Source: Raphanus sativus (taxonomy: Eukaryota; Streptophyta; Magnoliopsida; Brassicales; Brassicaceae). Taken from it: a DNA stretch of 64,000 nt. Within the stretch, counting starts at the first letter, position 1. The number at the start of each line of letters is the position of its first letter. The notes under the pieces are model-generated. The model was not told the DNA's origin. It worked only from the letters and a program-made list of their open reading frames with translations, and ran no database searches. Shown here piece after piece: positions 23,338-35,800 of this stretch. Made by a program: the position numbers and the translations under genes. The stretch covers positions 51,381,265 through 51,445,264 of the forward strand of contig NC_079516.1 of NCBI RefSeq assembly GCF_000801105.2, written 5' to 3'.

Positions 23338-26300
23338 AGAGGGCCGGAGACATATCACATAATGTAGAGAAGTTCCCCACATACATAGTTAAACCATCAT
23401 CTGAAAAGATGCTTTCACTATATTATAATTGTTATATATATAGGAATATTCATAATGGTGGTCCATATAAAAGAAACAAGACCCACATCAGTTTCAGACA
23501 ATAATGATAATCACAAACCCAAAGCGTTAGACCTTCCAAAAGCTTAAATAGTTCGCATTTCACGTTTGTATGTAATTATATTATTATCGAAATCTCACAT
23601 ATATACACAAGTTTAGAGAGCCCATTGTCTTCATATGTTGTTGTCACTGCCTATGTATAGCTTACTCATTGAAACATGTTTTCTTCCTGACGCTTATTTT
23701 CATTTCTCTTTTCTAATATACTTAATTCATATAATCTGTATCCCATTCTGTGACACGTTGTAAAATTAACGACAATATAATTTGAATAACTTTTATAGCT
23801 GTTGACAAAAAAAAATTGTTAAACAATAGATGGAACATCAAACGTTGTTAAACAAACACTGAAAGAGACCAGTGAGCTCTTCATGTTGTTTTCAACTCCA
23901 CTTGCATTTGTTCTGTAGCTATTAATTTCGGGATTCCTCTCATTCTTTAGTTCTGTTTTCTTCTACTTAAACTAAAATATCTTCCATCATGTATTTCCTA
24001 TATTACTTTGAAGTTTGGTCCTTATTTTTAGCTAAACATTGTGAGGTCACATACAACGAAAAGGACAAGATATGCTTGTCCCTCAAATCTACTCTCTTTT
24101 TTTCATCTTCCATATATTTATGAATTATGATCTTTATTTATTGCTGGCCAAACACTTCACCAATTTTCTTTTTGAGAAAAAATAATATGTAAGAGTGTAG
24201 GAGTTGAATCCAAGAAATGGATGTTAAGGCAAGAAAGTGAGAGATATGGTCCCCTCAACAAAAGCCATTAAATCTCTGAGCATATGACTGTGACTTTAAT
24301 GGCAAAGCAAAGAGGTTTGCATTTGCATGATTCAATGAAGCGTTGCTGTTAGGGTTTAGGAGGTTTGTGGGCTTTTAAGTGCATGTTTTTTGTAGGGTTC
24401 AAATGCCATTCATGGGACCCAAATACATTTCTTAGATTTGTTTTATTTTTTGTTACTAATGACTTTTTTTTCTTAGATTGTTTTCTTACTCTATTAGTCA
24501 AGAATTGTATTCAATTGAAAGTTTAAATTATTTTTATCAAAATGATAAACTTATTTTTCTTTTGATTTTTTTTGTAAAAAGAATCATGTGTTATTAAACT
24601 TATTATTTAATAGACTACACTAAATTCACTGTTACAGATTTTTTTTTGTGAATTTTAAGATTATTTAGTTATTTTAGAGTACTGTATTATTGGTGAAATT
24701 GTTTAGTTAAAAATAATATCCAAATTCCCCTTTTTAGATGATATTTTAGAGTGGTCTAACATAAATATAATAAATTACCTAAAATTTTATTAAAATCAAA
24801 TAATTTCAAATTATAGATTTAATACAACCCCTATATGTTTTGTTTTCTCAAAGAGTTCCCTGTTTCATGAGTCCTAAAAATATTCTATTGATGGCACATA
24901 GTGGATAGTGATTAGGACTTATGAATCAACCGACTATTAGTAGGATCCAAGATTCTACATACATATATAGACTCCGATCTTCTTAGATACACATTTTCTT
25001 ACAAAAATATATTCTTCGTTTTAGAATGTTTTTCCATTATTTAATATTACCAGAATCAGATTAGAAAAAAAGTTAAATATTCTTATCAATTTATAATATT
25101 TATTAACACACTTAAAGCCACTTATGATTTTCCAGGGATATTTCTTCTATATAATTTGAAAAATAAACCCCATGTTACAGGTTTAAACAGGATTTATTTG
25201 TGAAAATAAAGAGATGTGGACTCCTCATGTGAGGTCCAAAATCTGCAAAGTTATGTTTGTAAATTAATGTATTTTGGGACCAGTACTTCGCATGGACATT
25301 ACCATAGTTGAATTTATTTCCGTTCTTACAATACGTTTTGATTAGTCAGATATCACACACACGTTATGTGAATAAGTGAATTTATGTAAGGAAGTCACTC
25401 TAAACAATCTTTAGGGGAATCCGTCTGTGACAATTTAGAAAAAAAATAACACTTTTGTAAAGTGATTACATCAGTCATTATAATCAAAACCAATTAAATA
25501 AACGAGTTTTAGTTAAACCATATAAGCCAAAATGAAAAATGTCTTAGTTTTATAATAATTTTCAGTTAGTAGATTATATGTCGGAGGTGGGGATGTCTTG
25601 GTGCATATATCACTCTTTATCATGTTGCTCCTAATCAATTTCAAAATCAAATGACCGGTTCCATATGTATATATATAATAATGACAAATAACAGAAATTA
25701 GCTAGCTATTAACATCTGATCTAAATTCTTGTTTGAGTTACGACCGTATATATATAGGTCGAGGAATGTTGTGAGTCGGGATTGAGAAGTTCATCAATTG
25801 AGTTTTTTGTTTGTTTGTAAAAAGTTTCATCAATAGAATGCTATGAAACAATAAATAAAAAGAAAATATTATTTTAGAAGTAGGACTACCTAAGACGTGA
25901 TTATAGTTTATGCTTATAAATATATCATAAGTTATAAAAAGAACACATAATATATTGTGTTCTTGTTCTTGGATAATCGGGCATATCATTTTGTTTGTGC
26001 TATCCTACACTCATGAGATTAATATCAAGCGATATCAAAACATGTAACATGTTTTTAGAATTTTGGTTTGTCAACGTCAACGTAAACTTAACAACATGAT
26101 TAGATTAAATAGTGTAAAGAGGATTTGAATAGCTATATTTTAAAATGGATGATATCCCGGTTCTAGTTGCGAATTCAATTTAGTTTAGTCAATACGCTAA
26201 TACAACTTAATTAACATTCCATACATCACCAAAAATATACAAAAGCGAACCAGGAAAAAAATATGAAAACTAGTGGACTGAAGAGTGAATTATTGGTACA

Positions 26301-27610
26301 ACGAATGGAATTTTGAGTGTGTAGTGTGTTTAACACCAAAAGAAATTGGAGTGTATAAACGTGAAGGGATATATAGTTCAAAATGAAGAAGACGTGGACC
26401 AAATTTTGCCGGATGATCGTGTTGATAAGTTACATTCATTGATGAGAGGACGAGATCTCTACAAACAAAGATTCAATATTTGGTTTAATTATCTGGTGAT
26501 GAGATGAACTAGTTGGTTATTAGCATCATTCAATGATCATATTTCAAGGACCACCCCCCGATCTCTCTCTCTCCGTAAGATCATCTTTGCATTAGTGAGA
26601 TAATAATCCAAGAATGTAAATTGCTGGTCCTTGAGAGAGAAGAGCTCTCTTTAATTAGGTCTCTCTCCTCTCTGTCTATTAATTAGTCTGTTAGTAGTAA
26701 AATCCATGTACTTATACGTAGGCATAACTATAACCAAATAGGGTCCATGGTATAAAAGAGTACATACCTAACTTCACCTTGCTAATGATCTCTTACCTAC
26801 AAACTCTCACTCTTTTTAGTTCAACCCATTACTCACCATGACCCCATTTCATCTCCTAACGATCAATTTGGTAAACTTTTTTGTCTTCTTTTCAACAGTT
26901 TCAGGAATCACTTTTAAGAAACAGCTAACAGAAAAGGAGATAACTTTCAAAAAGGATAACTTATTGGAGTTTTAAGAGAAGGAAATGTGCGTGTGATTGG
27001 GTAGGGAGTACTATTTAAACACATTATGTTACATACAATACCAAAGACACACGAGATATATTTGTATTCCTAATACTACATATCCATGGTTATCCACGTA
27101 TCAGTGCCTACTGCCTAGTAAGCGACGATAAGTTTATATTTCTTTTTTTCTAACAACTTCGTTCATGTACTATGTATCAACAAAAAGTCACCTCCGTACA
27201 TCAGTCGCATCTTTTGTTAGTTTTTGTTTTTCTTAGCTATTTATTCGTGTTAAAACTAGAAAGTAATAAATTTAGAAATAAATGAAAAATTTCACTAGAA
27301 CAAAGACTAAAGATATTCAAGATATATATTAAAAAATATTTCAAATTTTCCAAACAGAAAAAAAAAAACAATGCGACCTAAATGTGAATTATTGCTTAGG
27401 TGTATAAAACGTAAAGTTCTAATACTCAAGATATATATTAAATAATAAACGTAAAGAATAATTTGTGATTTAAGCGTACAGTTTAATCACCTTAAAAAGA
27501 ATTTTGGAACCTCTTTAAATTAATGCAAAACCACATCTCTCATCCTTCTGATCTCTGAAACAGACTCAAACTCACTCACTAGGTCACTCCTCTCTTTCTC
27601 TCTCTACTCC
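23338..27610. other. 4.2-kb gene-free stretch upstream of ZFP8-like
   Basis: AT-rich, with no coding frame that I recognise on either strand. A CT-rich microsatellite lies near 26560 and 27590. It may contain long-range control elements of the ZFP8-like gene, but nothing specific can be assigned. Confidence 0.55.
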
Positions 27611-28357
27611 ATGGAAGAAACCAATGGAAGAAGAGAAACTCACGATTTCATGAACGTCAACGTTGAATCCTTCTCTCAGCTTCCATTCATCCGCCGTACA
27701 CCTCCCAAAGAAAGAGGCTCCATTATTCGTCTCTTCGGCCAAGAGCTCGTCGGAGATAACTCCTCCGGTACTGCTCAACAAGAGGAGGACACTTCTGAAA
27801 CCACAGCAACCAAGATAAACGACGAGAGCTCGGAGAATGTCAAGGACAAAGACAGCAGCAATAACAGGAGATTCGAGTGTCACTATTGTTTCAGAAACTT
27901 CCCTACTTCTCAAGCCCTAGGTGGACACCAAAACGCTCACAAACGCGAACGCCAACACGCCAAACGTGGTTCTATGCCGTCATACCTTCATCAGGCTGGC
28001 TCTCACCACGTCTACGGCTTCCTCAACAACCACCACCACCACCGTCACTATCCCTCGTGGACGCCGGACGCTAGATTCTACGGTGGTGGAGGAGGAGGAG
28101 TACAACAAACGCCGTCGTATTACTCACGTACTCTTCCTCCTCCTCCTCCGGCTTCTTCTAACACACCGACGATCCACGGAAGTCCTTTGAGTTTGTGGCG
28201 TGTACCGCCTTCCACGTCAGCAAATCATAGCGTTTACTCAGCTTCACCAGCTTTAGCGTTTAGGACGCATGACCAGGAGAGTAAGGAGTCGCATTGGCCT
28301 TACAGGTTGATGAAACCTAATGTGGAAGATCATGTGAGTCTCGATCTTCATCTTTGA
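27611..28357 (+). CDS. ZFP8: C2H2 zinc-finger repressor, ZFP8-like
   Basis: Intronless, 248 aa (Arabidopsis ZFP8 At2g41940 is ~257 aa). One plant-type C2H2 finger with C90, C93, H106 and H110, carrying the QALGGH core at 101-106, binds DNA. The C-terminus DHVSLDLHL is an EAR motif (LDLHL) that recruits TOPLESS-type corepressors, so the product is a nuclear repressor. In Arabidopsis ZFP8 works with GIS and GIS2 in gibberellin and cytokinin control of trichome initiation (family knowledge). The middle is rich in His, Pro and Gly runs, including a His repeat near 145-150. ATG at 27611 follows a CT-rich leader. Confidence 0.92.
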   Translation: MEETNGRRETHDFMNVNVESFSQLPFIRRTPPKERGSIIRLFGQELVGDNSSGTAQQEEDTSETTATKINDESSENVKDKDSSNNRRFECHYCFRNFPTSQALGGHQNAHKRERQHAKRGSMPSYLHQAGSHHVYGFLNNHHHHRHYPSWTPDARFYGGGGGGVQQTPSYYSRTLPPPPPASSNTPTIHGSPLSLWRVPPSTSANHSVYSASPALAFRTHDQESKESHWPYRLMKPNVEDHVSLDLHL

Positions 28358-29081
28358 CACTTGCTTTTTTGGTGTCCATCATTTTAACTTAAGCCGTGGT
28401 GAGACCAATGTTGGGAAAAACGACGAGGTATTCATGTTTTGTAAGGAGAACCGGCATGATGTGTAGATCTTAAAACTTCAGATTTTGATTTTATATTATA
28501 TAATAAAGAATAATTTGTGATTTAAGTTAGAAAAAATGTTCAATCATTCATTTCTGAGTTCTGTTATGGCGTCAAGATTCTAAACATGTAGATATAGAGG
28601 AACATTAAATTAATAGCCATGGAAGTCATACAAGTACGTACTTTCTCTGTTGTTGCAGTCAAGAAAATTGAAAGGCTTGATCTATGTCTCATTAACTCAA
28701 ATTGTATGTCTTTTAAATCATGAAAACCCACAAATCTCTCTAGTTCCAAACGTTTATAATTTTTTTGTTTTAATAAAACGGTCTTTTACCGAACCAAGAG
28801 CCAAAGAAGAAAGCTATTGATGTTGATGATGATGATGATTCGGTGACTGTGGGGATCACTGAATAAAATGGACTAGACAAAAGGGGATAGAAAGAAAGAG
28901 AGTTGAGAAGTGAAAGTGGTCCATATGATTACAAATGTAGAGTTAATCAAAGAGAGCTTTCACATCTATCTCAAACACACTGAAAGCTTTCAAACCTTAT
29001 TCGGGCAATTAACTCAAAGAGAATCATCAACCAAGCTGTATACCAAGCGTTTACTTGTTCATCTCTACGCATACACCATAA
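28358..29081. other. ZFP8-like 3' flank
   Basis: Includes the likely 3' UTR. A GATGATGATGATGATG microsatellite lies near 28821. No gene seen. Confidence 0.5.
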
Positions 29082-29097
29082 TCAATATAATGAACTT

Positions 29098-29309
29098 TTT
29101 TTTTTGAAAAAAAAAGTTTAACCCAGATCTATTAAAGACACATACCTAATTTCCGGATAAAAGTAAAGCCCATATATATACCATCTTCTGGGCATTCAAA
29201 TGAGCCGAAAGTAATAACCCATATCTGGGTGGTCGGTGAGGTTTGAACCCGGATTCGCTGTATTGAGTTTATTAATTCCCTCGAGCATCACTAGGCCACC
29301 GCAACCGGT
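29098..29309 (-). mobile_element. tRNA-derived SINE, second copy, minus strand
   Basis: Same family type as the element at 5777-5990. On the minus strand it starts ACCGGTTGCGGTGGCCTAGTG (A-box region, plus coordinates ~29289-29298) and has a GGGTTCAAACC B box at ~29241-29251. The tail is A-rich (a T-run on the plus strand from 29098). A perfect 16-bp target duplication TCAATATAATGAACTT flanks it at 29082-29097 and 29310-29325. Complete non-autonomous element. Confidence 0.9.
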
Positions 29310-29325
29310 TCAATATAATGAACTT

Positions 29326-31766
29326 GAAAAAAGCTTTTAGAATCTGCCTCTCTTTTGTTTTTTAATAAACTATATCGGCTATATCGTCAGTTCCAGAAGA
29401 AAAAACACATTTAATGGTATAAAGTAGTTTGTTTATCACACTGCCTTCTGACTAACTGTACGAATAGCCGAATCGTATGTGATTGGAGAACCATGTATAT
29501 ACTAGCTAAACCGAATACTAAACCCAAACTAACCAAATAACATCTACTTATATGTTTACGCTAGCTGTATCCTAAGTTATCCCTTATTATTATGCTACCA
29601 CTACTTGGTTCTGCCACTCATGACCACGTTTCTTGCTAATTGCCTCCAAGAGAGGGGAGAGTTTTGATAGAAGCCCATAATGCCTTTAAAATAAAATGCC
29701 TACAAGAATGATAATTATTAATGGTATCTATAAGAAGAACGATACCAATCCTCGTACCTAACATGTGTTAATAATCAAAACATTAAAGACAACAGTATAT
29801 TGGCTACGACTTTACGTAAACCAAACCTTTCAAAAGCTTGACTTTTCTAGTTTTGGCATGACTTCAATCAAAGAGATATGTGGCGTTTCCTTCACCATAT
29901 ATCTACCATAATTAGATCATTTATTTTTCCAACAACTCATGATGGTTATAGATATATTACGCATTTCAGTACCAAAGCTTTATAACTACAAGCTGCGGTA
30001 CATCTTAAACCAAATCTAACCGATATACATACAGGTTAATAACAACTAATCTCACTCGACCAAGTCTACGACTAAAGGCTATGAAAACTGAAAAGGGTAA
30101 TAATCACAAAAACGTCAACTTTACATTCTTGACTCTTGAGGCAATAATGCAGTTTAATTAGAAGTCTAGTAGATACAACAACTGTGATTGAACAGAAGAC
30201 ACTTGTCCTTGGTACTCTTCTCTAATTAATTATGTCATGTAACGTTGTAGCATGCATGATTGGTCTACTATCTAACTACAGTAACCTACTGAGTTGCTTT
30301 ATAAAGAAAAAGAAATTAAAAACTAATTAACTAACATTATACCACAAATCCTGAAGTCTAATTAATCAGATTATTTTGATAGGGAAGGACAACACACACG
30401 GTGCAAACTCAACCCGTCATAAGTTGTTTTCAGACAAGTCTTATGGGAACATAAAAACAAATAAAAAGACATGTGTGCTCGTAGAGACAGTTGTTTGGAT
30501 AACAAAGCTGCAGACACTAAACCAGAGAACACAGTACATCTGAGAATTACGTGATGGTTTTATCAAATTATGGAAAATTTTAAGGATATGGTGGTGTACA
30601 TGTCAAAGAGTTAACATCAAGAGCAGCTAGAAAAGGACCCCACTAAAATTAATGCAATGTAGAAGGAAGCATGTGATGAACAACATGATAAAAGAAGCAC
30701 ATAAATAAAGACGTGTGAAGAGCATACACACACATTATATAACCTTAGGACCACTTTTCTCTGCTCTCTTGTCTCTTTTTTTTTAATAGATTAGATTTGT
30801 TAAAAGGACTAGTGGAAGTTAAGGAACATCGGCCCACAACCCTAGGAAAATTGCAACTTGAGGATGATAGTTCGAACAGTACACATCTCAAACCACTTTC
30901 AAATTAAAACTCAAATCCGATGCACATAACGATGCAACCTTCCAAACTGGTGGCCTTGTTTTGGTAACCTAAGCTACATAAAGTTCCACCGACACTGAGA
31001 CCATGTGTTTAATTTATCCTTCAGGCTCTGGTTTCTTATAGTATACTAAATTTCAACATGAACCTTTCAGATGGTGTTATGCCAGGATTAAGGACAAACA
31101 TATCACAAGAAAATTCGGATTCACATGTGAAAGGTTGCCACTAAAAATACATGGTTCTTATTGTCGAAGGCGGGTTTCAACCCACTTCAAACCCGGCCCA
31201 AGCATCCGGCTTAATAGCCCGAGTGCTCAATAAGAAGACAATGGGCCATGAAACCTAACTCTAATTTCTCTTTGGAATTGGAGATATAGGACTTCTTGTA
31301 AAATGAACCAGGAAGATATTGGTATTGCAATGGACAGGGAAACGAAGAAATTTCGAAGATGGAGAGGAACACAAATTACAAATACATTATATTTTGTATA
31401 ATCAACATTATGGATGTTAAATAATGGATGGACGGCACCAAGCAAGCCACCAATACCAGAACCAGCCTATATAGCACATGAGATACTTAGTTAGAGAAAC
31501 ACATCCATAGTGTTAAGTGTTAACAACCTGACTATTACAAGTTCTACATGCACCTAAACCTAACACAGCCAAGATGTGTACTTTCCAGTGTATCAACTGA
31601 AATTGTCAAAATATTTAATAATGGGCCTTATGGGCTTTTTTATTTCGGCCCAAACAAAGACTACGCCATCGTCTTCCAAGTCGAAATGATGCCCTAAAAA
31701 GTCTTCTCTCTCTCTGCTATCCATCTTCATTCTTCTCTCGATTTAGTACAGAAGCTGCAGTTATCA
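29326..31766. other. 2.4-kb intergenic stretch
   Basis: No gene recognised. The right end (~31650-31766) holds the leader and promoter of the plastid-protein gene, with TGGGCC/GGCCCA site II-like motifs near 31624 and 31649. Confidence 0.5.
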
Positions 31767-32622
31767 ATGCATTCCCTTTCGTTTCCATCTTCTTCTTCAA
31801 CCCTTATACCTTCTCTGTCTGTCTTCAATTCTTCGAAACCAAAGAAGCTAACTCGTCTTCAAAGTCACTACCTTTCTCCTAAGCCTAAGCTTCTTTCGTT
31901 CTCCACTAAACAGTCTGATGTCTCTCGTCAAAGAGCGTTTTCCATTTCCTCTTCTTCCCCACCAGAGGAAACAGTCTCAATGGTCGATTTCCATGAGAAA
32001 GATTGGTCTTTTCTCGAATCCATGGATTCGGAACAGAACCAGAAGCTCGAAAAGATCATAAAGGCTGGAGAAGTAACAGAGTCTTCGAGGGTTTTGGTTT
32101 CTATTAGCTCAGAAGGGTTCGTTGATCGTCTGGTGGAATCCTCACCTTGCCAGCTCTTGCTTATAGTCCACGACTCTCTTTTCGTGTTAGCCTGTGTCAA
32201 AGAAAAATACGACAAAGTCAAGTGTTGGCAGGGAGAACTGATCTATGTTCCAGAGAAATGGTCTCCCATAGATGTCGTGTTTCTCTACTTTCTTCCAGCT
32301 CTGCCTTTCGGCCTGGACGAGGTGTTCAAGACACTGTCTCAATGTTGTTCCTCAGGTAAGAATGTTCTTACCACGTCTTCATTCTTTCTAGTTTGGTTTC
32401 TAACACAGTCTGGTCCTAACAGGTGCACGAGTAGTGATCAGTCACCCGCAAGGTAGAGAAGGTTTAAAGCAGCAAAGGAAGGAGTTTTCAGATGTGGTCG
32501 TCTCTGATTTACCTGATGACTCCACCTTGAGGAGTGTTGCTAAGAAGCATTCGTTTGAGTTAACTCAGTTTGTTGATGAACAAGGACTTTACCTTGCTGT
32601 TCTAAAGTTCTCCAAGCAATAG
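31767..32622 (+). CDS. Predicted plastid protein, At2g41950-like, function unknown
   Basis: Two exons, 31767-32355 and 32423-32622 (TCAG|GTAAGA, AACAG|GTGCAC), give 262 aa. The first ~70 residues are rich in Ser, Lys and Arg and poor in acids, which looks like a chloroplast transit peptide. The mature part contains RVLVSISSEGFVDRLVES, then a hydrophobic LLLIVHDSLFVLACV segment, WSPIDVVFLYFLPALPFGLDEV, and a C-terminal GLKQQRKEFSDVVVSDLPDD. It looks like a small soluble SAM-fold-like or regulatory domain, but no motif allows a function to be named. It is syntenic with Arabidopsis At2g41950. A broken duplicate of its last exon lies at 43066-43203. Confidence 0.85.
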
Positions 32623-32825
32623 ATTATGTCCCTGTCACAGATTTTTCCTGTTCTTGTTTTGTAATGAATTATTTAAACCGGAACTTTCGAAAAGAAAAAG
32701 AAAAAACTCTTGCAGAGATCTCTACATGAAATGAAATAACAAGGATTGCAATCCTCCATTAACACCAAACAGTCTGAAAACCAACTGTATAAATCTTTTC
32801 CAGTAAACAGTATAAAAAAAACCTT

Positions 32826-35800
32826 TTAGAAGATAGAAAACCTCAAGATGTTACTTTTGGCAAACAAGTTGTACTCTTCACCTAGTGTGCTCTCTTTCTT
32901 CTTCTTATTATTGTCACCAAAGACATGATCTCCTGACAACTTCAAGGAGAAGTCCCCCGACACCCCATCTCTGGAATGAGCAGGATTCGACTTACTTCCT
33001 GTAGACAGACCAACTGGCCCACTGAAGTGGAACAAGGAGAAGTCTTCGCCACTATCAGTATCCGGACCTCTGCTGCTTGGAGTTTCCACTGGATAAACTT
33101 TGTTTATCTTCTTTTCATCGGCTGCTCTGTTTTCCAATGGTTCAAGAGTTTGAACTTGGTCCACGAACGGATAATAAACTGGAGCTGGCCCGGAGTTGAA
33201 GAAAGGGGTTGCTGAATGGTTCAATGGAGTCCCATACTGGACGCATAACGGGGACTCTCCACTTAGACTGTATCCAAGAGGACCTGTGTATACATAATGA
33301 TTAGGATGAGGGAATGGCATCAATCCATTGCCTGGAGCTCCAGACCAAGAGACTGGAGCTTGATGGTAGTAACCCATTGTTGAAGGAGCCTGGAAGAGAG
33401 GCAAAGGTATACTCTGGTTAACCATTTGGGGAAACATCATGCTTTGTGGCTGGGACAGGTAGGAACCAGTACTAACAAAGGCCCCTGTATTGTCCATGCT
33501 TTGGCTAAGAACCGTACAAGGAGTTCCCGTTAATTTACTTTCCCCGTTTTCAGCTGGATGATTAGACATTTTCTTAAGGTCTCTTTCATCAATACTCTTC
33601 TCTGTCTCTGTCTCTTTCTCTATTATCTTCTCTTGACAATCCTGCATATGGTTTTCAACATCCACTAGAGACTCTCTTCCTTCAACGTGCTGACTGGCAT
33701 CTTCCAAGTCAGACATTGGGGAGGATTCAGTGTTTCCGCTGTTTGAAGACGCTGTATTGCTATCTCCTTCACTGAGACATGAAGAGCAATTATCTGAACT
33801 GGAGCTTCTACTCATCATTGGATCTTTGGAGTACATGCCATCATCCTTCGATGTTATGTGAACTTCCATCTTCTTGTCTTCCTCGGTTGGATTAATATAA
33901 TTACCATACACATTGCTGCAATCACTAAGATTGGCATTACCCAACTGTTCTGTAGCCTTGTATCGAGACTGTGCCTCCGCTGACTCGACAGTGGAACTAA
34001 CCTCTCCTGCCTTAAATGTTGAACATGTAACTGGTGGTGTGTCAGAGTGTGAGCTGTTTCGCGGATGCTTCAGCTGCATGGGTTCTCTCACATTTAGATC
34101 AGAGTCTGATTTATATATTGTTTTGTTTTCTGGCATACCTCTAGTTGCAGATATATTAGATTCTGCCTTTACCCAGTAACTGCAAGAACGGTCACCGTAC
34201 CTCTCACCATTCCTGTTGCCAGAACGCTGAAAACCCTGATGAGACCTAATGCTGTTTGGTCTACCACCAGCCTTCGAAGCTATCACCCTCATATTTTTAT
34301 TTGACCCGTTAAGATGTCTTGATGAAAGTTCTAAGCTATCGTTACAGTATCTTGACTCAGCAATATGGACAAAAGAAGCATTCTCCGGATATCTATTTGT
34401 ATCTGACCACCTCAAAGCATGATCAGGCCGATGTTCTTTCCCTATGCTTTCTGTCTGCTGAACAGGTCTTGAGCTATCATTTGTACAGCACCCATTTTCA
34501 TGATCTCTATCGGTGATATCATAATAGTGGGTCTCCGCTGTTGGAGTAACGCAACCATTCAAACAATCTCCATCTTGATCATCAGGAGTACCAAGTGGGG
34601 ACAATTCTACATCTCCAGTTTCAATTCCTGAGTCCTCGCAGTTTATGGTATTGTTTGATTCCTCCTCAAGATTCATAGAGACTTCTTCTGCTAGTTTTTC
34701 TCCTTCTTTATCAATAAACTTTGGATCCTTCTGCTCTTTTTCTCGTTCTTTTTCTTTCAACCTCTCTTTTTTACGAAGTTTTTTCTCCCTTTCTTTTGTT
34801 CTTTTCCGCTCTTTTCGCTCCTCTTCTTCACGCTTTTCTTTTTCTTCTTCTTCAAGAAGCTTCGTCTGCAAGTGTTAAGATGATGGAGTTATTAGACAGA
34901 AAAAGGGTATTATGTCTTCTTAAATTGCATAGATTGTCAAGAATTCAATCAAGATAGCAAACAAACCTGCTTCTCTAAGGTGGTAATTTCCTTGCAGGCA
35001 ACATGAACACGTTGCTCCAATAGTTTCGATGAAAGGCAGACAAATATACTGTGAGCATTTTGACGGGCTGTACCATCCCTAAATGCCTTTTCAACCTAAG
35101 ATAGTATCATGGAGAGAAATGAATACACCTAAAACAAAGCACAAAACAAAAATAGATGGAAAGTGAACTTAGAGGAATCTATAACAAACCTGCTCCTTGA
35201 AAATAACCGTTGCAGCATCTAGAAGAAACTCTCGAGCAAGTTCTGGACTCTTAGCGTGCTTTTGTGGTCGGAAGCACTCACCATCAAGCTCATTCCCATC
35301 TTTGTCTACTTCACTCTTAGATATTATTGTAAATACAGTGACAACATTTTAGCAAGGAGATATCATATCTGTAAATATCTGAAGGTTATCAGTCAAAAAG
35401 CTGTTGGTCATCAATTTACCTCTTCTTCCTCAATTTCTTCGGCATGCTCAAAAAACATTCGGATGCATTTCCCACTTCTAATTGAAACAAGTCCATCCCC
35501 AACCACAAGCCTAGAATGAACGCATTGTTGGCATCCCAATGCATGGGCTTTGACTGATATCTCCGAGGCGCGGCCTTTTTTTTTAAATGCCCTAAGAGTA
35601 ATGTAGCATTCTTTTAATCCATGAAGATCTAGGCCATTGACTTGGGCACTCCTATTACTGCCTACTCGTCTGAAATCGAGGATATCAGATTCGCCTTTTT
35701 CAGTTCCAATAGCCCATTCGAACTGATAATATCCAGCATTCTCTGTAAAATACTGACTCCAGTCTGCTTTAACGGAATCAATTCCCACCTGAGATATTAC

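Noticed and set aside
26540..26580. CRISPR-like or tandem array
   Set aside because: Only a CT-rich microsatellite; a plant nuclear genome gives no expectation of CRISPR.
27877..28190. Alternative plus-strand frames inside the ZFP8-like gene
   Set aside because: They are shifted readings of the same His/Pro-rich exon.
31140..31240. tRNA-like stretch with GGGTTTCAACCC
   Set aside because: No paired acceptor stem, no proper A box and no anticodon loop.
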